Made by a program: the position numbers and the translations under genes. Source: an uncultured bacterium (lineage in GTDB: Bacteria > Planctomycetota > Phycisphaerae > Phycisphaerales > SM1A02). Taken from it: a stretch of 10,592 nt of DNA. Numbering within the stretch: position 1 is the stretch's first letter; every line of letters starts with the position of its first letter. The notes beneath the pieces were generated by a model, which was not told where the DNA came from, searched no databases, and worked only from the letters and a program-made list of their open reading frames with translations. The DNA lies in assembly GCA_903918555.1 (NCBI GenBank), contig CAIXEV010000550.1:1-10592 (forward strand), read 5' to 3'. This document shows positions 7,365-10,592 of the stretch, one piece after another.

Positions 7365-7679
7365 CGCCGTACGGTTGAGATTCTCGGACTCGGCCAGACG
7401 AGAAACAGCTCGTCGAGGACGACTCCGAAGTTCTCGGACGCATTTCCAGCCGATGCGTCGCCGGGTCGCCGGCTTGGCATCACTCCCCTTCTCGGGAACG
7501 GACGCTTTCAACTGTCCGCTCCGGATCGCATCGGTCGCGAGCGAAGGTTCACACCTGCAGTCGGGTCCGACGGGAGTTTCGGGATGCGCGAACCGCACCT
7601 GCACCGCGGACGGTGCCGAGAACGGTTCGGGTCGTGCATGGCATGAGTTCCCTCGCGGTCTCAAAATCCTTCAGGCTCG
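7365..7679. other. Divergent intergenic region with hairpins, no gene recognised
   Basis: This lies between the divergent pilM operon and the S1-domain gene. Open frames on both strands lack family resemblance or good start sites. Hairpins are visible at 7460-7473 (GCCGG/CCGGC, 4-nt loop) and 7601-7616 (GCACCG/CGGTGC, loop CGGA). A looser one at about 7503-7522 pairs CGGAC with GTCCG. I found no tRNA and no riboswitch I could name. Confidence 0.5.
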
Positions 7680-7709
7680 TTGGTGAGGTGTGCTGTTGCA
7701 AGGTACGCT
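7680..7709 (+). promoter_or_regulatory. Weak candidate promoter of the S1-domain gene
   Basis: TACGCT (7704-7709) lies 18 nt after TTGGTG (7680-7685). Both are weak matches to sigma70 boxes. Transcription would start near 7716, giving a leader of about 13 nt before the ATG at 7729. If correct, this excludes the GTG codon at 7690 as start. The same hexamer TACGCT stands before the YceH gene, which is the main reason for listing it. Confidence 0.3.
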
Positions 7710-7728
7710 GTTCGACCCGAGTCAAAAC

Positions 7729-9081
7729 ATGAGCATCGACCCCACCAATCCCGCCGAGTCCGCCCTGCACGCACGATCCAAGAGCTACGACGCCGATCTC
7801 GAACGAGAGATCGCCGACGCGCTCGGTGGCATGTCCATCGAGGAGCTCGAGCAGTCGAGCGCTGCGCCGAAGGGCGGCTCGCGAGGCGGCGGCCGCCAGG
7901 TGCGCCAAGGCACGATCATTCGCGTGCACGGCGGCGATGTGTTCGTCGAGTTCGGCCCTCGCTCGCAGGGCGTTTGCCCGCTCGCGCAGTTCCTCCAGAT
8001 CGGCGACAAGATCGCTCCGGTCGTCGGTAGCGAGCGCGGCTTCGTGGTCGAGCGCTTCGATCCGTTCGAAGGGCTCTCGATCCTGAGCCTCGAGGGCGCG
8101 ACGCAGAAGGCCGACTGGGGAACCCTCGAGATCGGTCAGATCGTCGAGGCCCGCTGCACGGGCATGAACAAGGGCGGTCTCGAGATGGAGATCGCGCATC
8201 ACCGCGCGTTCATGCCGGCCGGACAGGTCGACGTGCGCCACGTTGCGGACATCTCGGTCTTCATCGGCGAGAAGTTCCCGGTGCAGATCGTCGAGCTGAA
8301 CAAGGACAAGGGACGCCTCGTCGTCAGCCGCAAGGCCGTCGTGGCGGCCGAGCGCGCCGATCAGCGCGAGAAGCTGCTCGCGGTGCTCGAGATCGGGCAG
8401 ACCCGAACGGCGACGATCACCTCGGTGCAGGCGTACGGCGCATTCGCCGACATCGGCGGCGTCGATGGCCTCATTCACATCTACGACCTCTCGCACGAGC
8501 GCGTGAAGAGCGCGGCCGATGTCGTGAAGGTCGGCCAGGTGGTCACGGTGAAGGTCCTCAAGCTCGACCTCACGCAGACCCCGGCGAAGATCGGTCTCGG
8601 CCTCAAGCAACTCGTCGCCGATCCGGGCGCCGCGGCGCTCGAGACGATCGAGGCGGGCGCGACCGTCACCGGCCGTGTCACCAAGATCATGCCGTTCGGC
8701 GCGTTCATCGAGATCGCCCCCGGCATCGAAGGCCTCGTCCACATTTCCGAGATCAGCCACGAGCGCATCCCGACCGTCGAGAAGGCGCTCCGCAAGGACG
8801 AGATCGTCACCTGCAAGGTGCTTTCGATCGACTCCGACAAGAAGCGCATCAGCCTCTCGATCAAGTCGCTCATCGAGCCGCCGGCTCGCCCCGAGCCGCA
8901 GGCTTCGGGTGGCGCCGGTGGCGGCAAGGGCCCGAAGGCTGACGAAGGCTTCGGCACCGCGTTCGGTCGTCGCCGTGGCAAGGACGATGTCCCGACCGTG
9001 GCTCGCCCCGAGGACGGAGCGCTGCGTCGCCTGCGCGCGACCTGGGGCGGCGACAAGCAGTTCAAGGGTGGTCTGTCCTGA
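7729..9081 (+). CDS. Four-S1-domain RNA-binding protein, ribosomal protein S1-like
   Basis: This 450-residue protein contains four S1 (OB-fold) RNA-binding domains at about residues 58-121, 134-201, 220-293 and 308-380. The last two are the most typical, with the YGAF and FGAF turns and the GLIHI/GLVHI segments followed by S-HER. The N-terminal 55 residues are acidic and helical and end in a Gly-rich linker; the C-terminal 65 residues are Gly/Arg-rich and probably disordered. S1 proteins bind mRNA on the 30S subunit. E. coli S1 has six such domains, while four-domain forms are common elsewhere, so this may be the organism's ribosomal S1 or a paralogue. I chose ATG at 7729. The frame can also be opened at GTG 7690, but that has no spaced ribosome site and lies upstream of the candidate -10 box. 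No clear Shine-Dalgarno precedes the ATG, which is itself common for S1 genes. Confidence 0.93.
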   Translation: MSIDPTNPAESALHARSKSYDADLEREIADALGGMSIEELEQSSAAPKGGSRGGGRQVRQGTIIRVHGGDVFVEFGPRSQGVCPLAQFLQIGDKIAPVVGSERGFVVERFDPFEGLSILSLEGATQKADWGTLEIGQIVEARCTGMNKGGLEMEIAHHRAFMPAGQVDVRHVADISVFIGEKFPVQIVELNKDKGRLVVSRKAVVAAERADQREKLLAVLEIGQTRTATITSVQAYGAFADIGGVDGLIHIYDLSHERVKSAADVVKVGQVVTVKVLKLDLTQTPAKIGLGLKQLVADPGAAALETIEAGATVTGRVTKIMPFGAFIEIAPGIEGLVHISEISHERIPTVEKALRKDEIVTCKVLSIDSDKKRISLSIKSLIEPPARPEPQASGGAGGGKGPKADEGFGTAFGRRRGKDDVPTVARPEDGALRRLRATWGGDKQFKGGLS

Positions 9082-9093
9082 CGACGGACTGCT

Positions 9094-9153
9094 CGAAGAA
9101 CGAATCGAAGATCGAACCGAAGATCGAATCTGGGATCGAATCTGGGATCGAGT
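9094..9153. repeat. Five 12-bp tandem repeats between convergent genes
   Basis: Five consecutive 12-mers fill 9094-9153 exactly: CGAAGAACGAAT, CGAAGATCGAAC, CGAAGATCGAAT, CTGGGATCGAAT and CTGGGATCGAGT. The core GATCGA recurs in four of the five. The array begins 12 nt after the S1-domain stop and ends directly at the stop codon of the minus-strand gene (9154), so it makes up nearly the whole convergent gap. There is no strong GC hairpin with a T-run, so it does not look like an ordinary terminator. Slipped-strand expansion is the simplest origin. Confidence 0.85.
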
Positions 9154-9810
9154 CTAGGCGTTCGCCGTCTTGACGCGCAACTGCGCGATTTGTCGCGCGA
9201 TTCCGCTGTAATCGCTGTGCTCGACGGGCTTTCCCCGCACGAGGTCGCGGTCGCGGTCGACGCCCATGCGCGGCGGGATGCGCACGATCCGGTACTGGGC
9301 GTACTCGCCTGGGAAGCTGATCTCGTCGAGCCGGCCGTGCCGCGTCTCGATCGAGCGGCAGGTCGGGTCGTCGAATCCCGCATCGAAGAGCGCCTGTGCG
9401 ATCGTCGCGGTCGGAAGCGATGTCGTGACGCGGATGTGCACCGCGGGATCGAGATCGAAGTGCCCGCGCGCTGCGCGTCCGTAGACCTCGGGGGGCGGAT
9501 GGTCCGCGCCGTGCGGCTCGCGCGCGATCACGGCCTCCTCGAGCCGCGCGAGCACCTCCGACGCCTCGACGAGCGCCGCGTCGATCCGCAGCAGGCGGCC
9601 GAGTTCGCCATGCTCGGATTCCTCGTGCGCCCGTGCGTGCGCCCGCAGTTCCGAGCGGGTCGGGCGTCGCGTGCGCGGGTCGATGCGGGTCTCGTCGAAG
9701 GCTCGGTCGATGGCGTTCTCGACGCCGGCGGCGCGCCCCTCGGCAAGCGCGCGCACGGCGGCGCGGGCGAGCTGGGCGACGGGATCCGGCTGCGGCGTTT
9801 CGAGCACCAT
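9154..9810 (-). CDS. Hypothetical protein, about 24 kDa, soluble
   Basis: I do not recognise this 218-residue protein. It has no signal peptide and no membrane span, and is rich in Arg, Ala and Glu. Residues 1-95 are mostly helical and charged. Residues 115-185 look alpha/beta, with HIRVTT at 125-130, ATIAQALFDAGFDDP at 135-149, and an Arg/Tyr-rich strand YRIVRIPPR at 173-181. Codon use is strongly GC3-biased like its neighbours, which supports a real gene. The only early ATG is at 9810. No Shine-Dalgarno precedes it, and a -10-like TACACT ends six bases before it, suggesting a leaderless mRNA. It is divergent from the YceH gene with a 21-bp gap and convergent with the S1-domain gene. Confidence 0.75.
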   Translation of the reverse strand: MVLETPQPDPVAQLARAAVRALAEGRAAGVENAIDRAFDETRIDPRTRRPTRSELRAHARAHEESEHGELGRLLRIDAALVEASEVLARLEEAVIAREPHGADHPPPEVYGRAARGHFDLDPAVHIRVTTSLPTATIAQALFDAGFDDPTCRSIETRHGRLDEISFPGEYAQYRIVRIPPRMGVDRDRDLVRGKPVEHSDYSGIARQIAQLRVKTANA

Positions 9811-9815
9811 GGACG

Positions 9816-9825
9816 AGTGTACGCT
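9816..9825. promoter_or_regulatory. Overlapping divergent -10 elements, probably leaderless on both sides
   Basis: The 21-bp gap between two divergent ATG codons (9810 minus, 9832 plus) contains TACGCT on the plus strand (9820-9825) and TACACT on the minus strand (9821-9816), sharing two bases. Each ends five or six bases before its ATG, so transcription would begin at or next to the A of each start codon. Neither gene has a ribosome-binding site. -35 boxes, if used, would lie inside the opposite gene, and only weak matches are seen there. Confidence 0.4.
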
Positions 9826-9831
9826 TCCCGC

Positions 9832-10485
9832 ATGATCGAGTTCACTCCCGACGAGTCGCGCGTGCTCGGCACGCTCATCGAGAAGGCGCTGACGACCCCC
9901 GCGCAGTACCCGCTGTCGCTGAATTCACTGGTGACGGGCGTCAACCAGAAGTCGAACCGCGACCCCGTCGTGGAGATCGATGAAGATGCGGCGCTGCATG
10001 CGATCGACGGCCTGCGGTCGAAGGGACTCGTTCGCGATGTGTCGTTCACGGGCTCGCGCGTCGAGAAGTTCCGCCATGTCGCGGGCGAGACGCTGGGAAT
10101 CCGAGCGCCGGAGCAGGCGATCCTGGCGGAACTCCTCCTGCGCGGACCGCAGACCGTGGGCGAACTGCGGGCCCGTGCCGCGCGCATGCATCCGTTCGAC
10201 TCGATCGAGTCGGTCGAGGGAACGCTCGCGACGATGGCTGCGGAGCCGCATGGATTCGTGCGCGAACTGCCGCCCCTGCCCGGGACGCGCGCGCCGCGCT
10301 GGGTGCAGCAGCTCTGCAAGGATCTTCACGCGCTCGGACCGACCGGCGCCGCGGCCCCCGCTGCGGCGGCCGCGCCGCGCGAAGCCACGCGCATCGAGGA
10401 ACTCGAGCGCCGCGTCGGGGAACTGGAGCTCAAGCTCGGGGAACTGGAGCGCAAGCTTGGGGAACTTGATCGCAAGCTTGGGTAA
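9832..10485 (+). CDS. yceH: YceH / DUF480 family protein with extended coiled-coil tail
   Basis: This 217-residue protein aligns along its length with E. coli YceH (UPF0502). Shared segments are LIEKALTTPAQYPLS (15-29; E. coli LLEKQVTTPEQYPLS), VTGVNQKSNRDPV (34-46), RVEKFRH (76-82), LLLRGPQTVGELRARAARM (101-119) and the ESVEGTL region (126-132). The family folds as two winged-helix domains; its cellular role is not well established, though DNA binding is suspected from the fold. An Ala/Pro linker at 168-185 leads to a coiled coil at 187-217 made of GEL-x-x-KL heptads. E. coli YceH also ends in a coiled coil, so the tail belongs to the family. Start is ATG 9832. A longer frame continues upstream, but it is antisense to the neighbouring gene and lacks family similarity. 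No ribosome site is visible. Confidence 0.96.
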   Translation: MIEFTPDESRVLGTLIEKALTTPAQYPLSLNSLVTGVNQKSNRDPVVEIDEDAALHAIDGLRSKGLVRDVSFTGSRVEKFRHVAGETLGIRAPEQAILAELLLRGPQTVGELRARAARMHPFDSIESVEGTLATMAAEPHGFVRELPPLPGTRAPRWVQQLCKDLHALGPTGAAAPAAAAAPREATRIEELERRVGELELKLGELERKLGELDRKLG

Positions 10486-10509
10486 CTCAAGCGCGAGCTT
10501 GGGTAACTA
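10396..10509 (+). repeat. 21-bp tandem repeats encoding the YceH coiled coil and running past its stop
   Basis: Units of 21 bp, each one protein heptad, begin at 10396 (degenerate), 10417, 10438, 10459 and 10480, with a partial unit at 10501. The shared pattern is GGGGAACT followed by about eight variable bases and AAGCTT or AAGCTC. In the units at 10480 and 10501 the GAA codon is TAA, which gives the stop at 10483-10485 and a second in-frame stop at 10504-10506. The DNA repeat is therefore longer than the coding part. Confidence 0.85.
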
Positions 10510-10533
10510 CCCGCGCAGCGCTGATGCCTCGGT

Positions 10534-10592
10534 TCAGCCGATTCCGTAGCCCGACACGGTCGAGGGGCTTTCGCCGTCGATCCGCTCGCGCA
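10534..10592 (-). CDS. C-terminus of an unidentified minus-strand gene (partial)
   Basis: On the minus strand one frame is open from the window edge to a TGA at 10536-10534. It encodes 18 residues ending ...PSTVSGYGIG, with G or C in almost every third codon position, as in the other genes here. This fits the tail of a gene converging on YceH. Eighteen residues are too few for identification, and chance openness is possible. Confidence 0.45.
   Translation of the reverse strand, partial: RERIDGESPSTVSGYGIG

Noticed and set aside
4988..7378. 796-codon plus-strand open frame opposite the pilM-pilN gene
   Set aside because: It is antisense to a gene with clear PilM motifs. Its Arg/Leu/Glu/Asp-rich, repetitive composition is typical of the shadow frame of a GC3-biased gene.
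7690..7728. GTG start adding 13 residues to the S1-domain protein
   Set aside because: There is no spaced ribosome site, and it lies upstream of the candidate -10 box. ATG 7729 is more likely.
7549..8760. 403-codon minus-strand frame opposite the S1-domain gene
   Set aside because: It is antisense to four clear S1 domains, and its composition is that of a shadow frame.
9094..9153. CRISPR array
   Set aside because: The units are 12 bp and directly adjacent, with no spacers and no cas genes.
9190..9831. N-terminal extension of the YceH frame to 431 residues
   Set aside because: The extra residues are antisense to the 9154-9810 gene and lack similarity to YceH. The family start matches ATG 9832.

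Overview
This window looks like chromosomal DNA of a GC-rich planctomycete-type bacterium, probably of the Phycisphaerae/Phycisphaerales lineage. The argument has three parts. The 23S rRNA gene stands alone behind its own promoter, with no 16S gene upstream of it, an arrangement known in planctomycetes. The pilus-type PilM protein carries long Gly-rich extensions and is followed by two large membrane proteins I cannot assign to a standard family. Codon use is strongly GC3-biased. The taxonomic call is inference from these traits, not from a database match.

Layout. Positions 1-807 (minus strand) are the 5' third of a 23S rRNA gene. Upstream of it lie a leader of about 330 nt with two strong hairpins and a boxA-like antitermination signal, then a consensus-like sigma70 promoter at 1148-1175. 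Positions 1412-1447 hold the rho-independent terminator of a three-gene minus-strand operon (7291 to 1506): a PilM-PilN fusion, a PilO/GspM-like one-span protein, and a third one-span protein with coiled coils and a Gly-rich linker. The topology resembles the inner-membrane alignment complex of type IV pili or type II secretion (PilMNOP / GspL-GspM-GspC). Positions 7292-7728 are a divergent intergenic region with several hairpins and weak promoter candidates.

On the plus strand, 7729-9081 encodes a protein with four S1 RNA-binding domains, resembling ribosomal protein S1. It converges on an unrecognised minus-strand gene (9154-9810), and the gap contains five 12-bp tandem repeats. That gene is divergent from a YceH/DUF480 gene (9832-10485) across only 21 bp, with overlapping candidate -10 elements that would give leaderless mRNAs in both directions. 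The YceH coiled-coil tail is built from 21-bp DNA repeats that continue past the stop codon. The last 59 bases probably hold the C-terminus of another minus-strand gene.

Functionally, the window joins translation genes (23S rRNA, S1-domain protein) with an envelope assembly module of pilus/secretion type. The most unusual points are the GspL-like PilM-PilN fusion operon, the autonomous 23S unit with its own boxA leader, the 21-bp divergent promoter, and two small tandem-repeat arrays at gene ends. I see no CRISPR array, insertion sequence, phage gene, tRNA or defence system.
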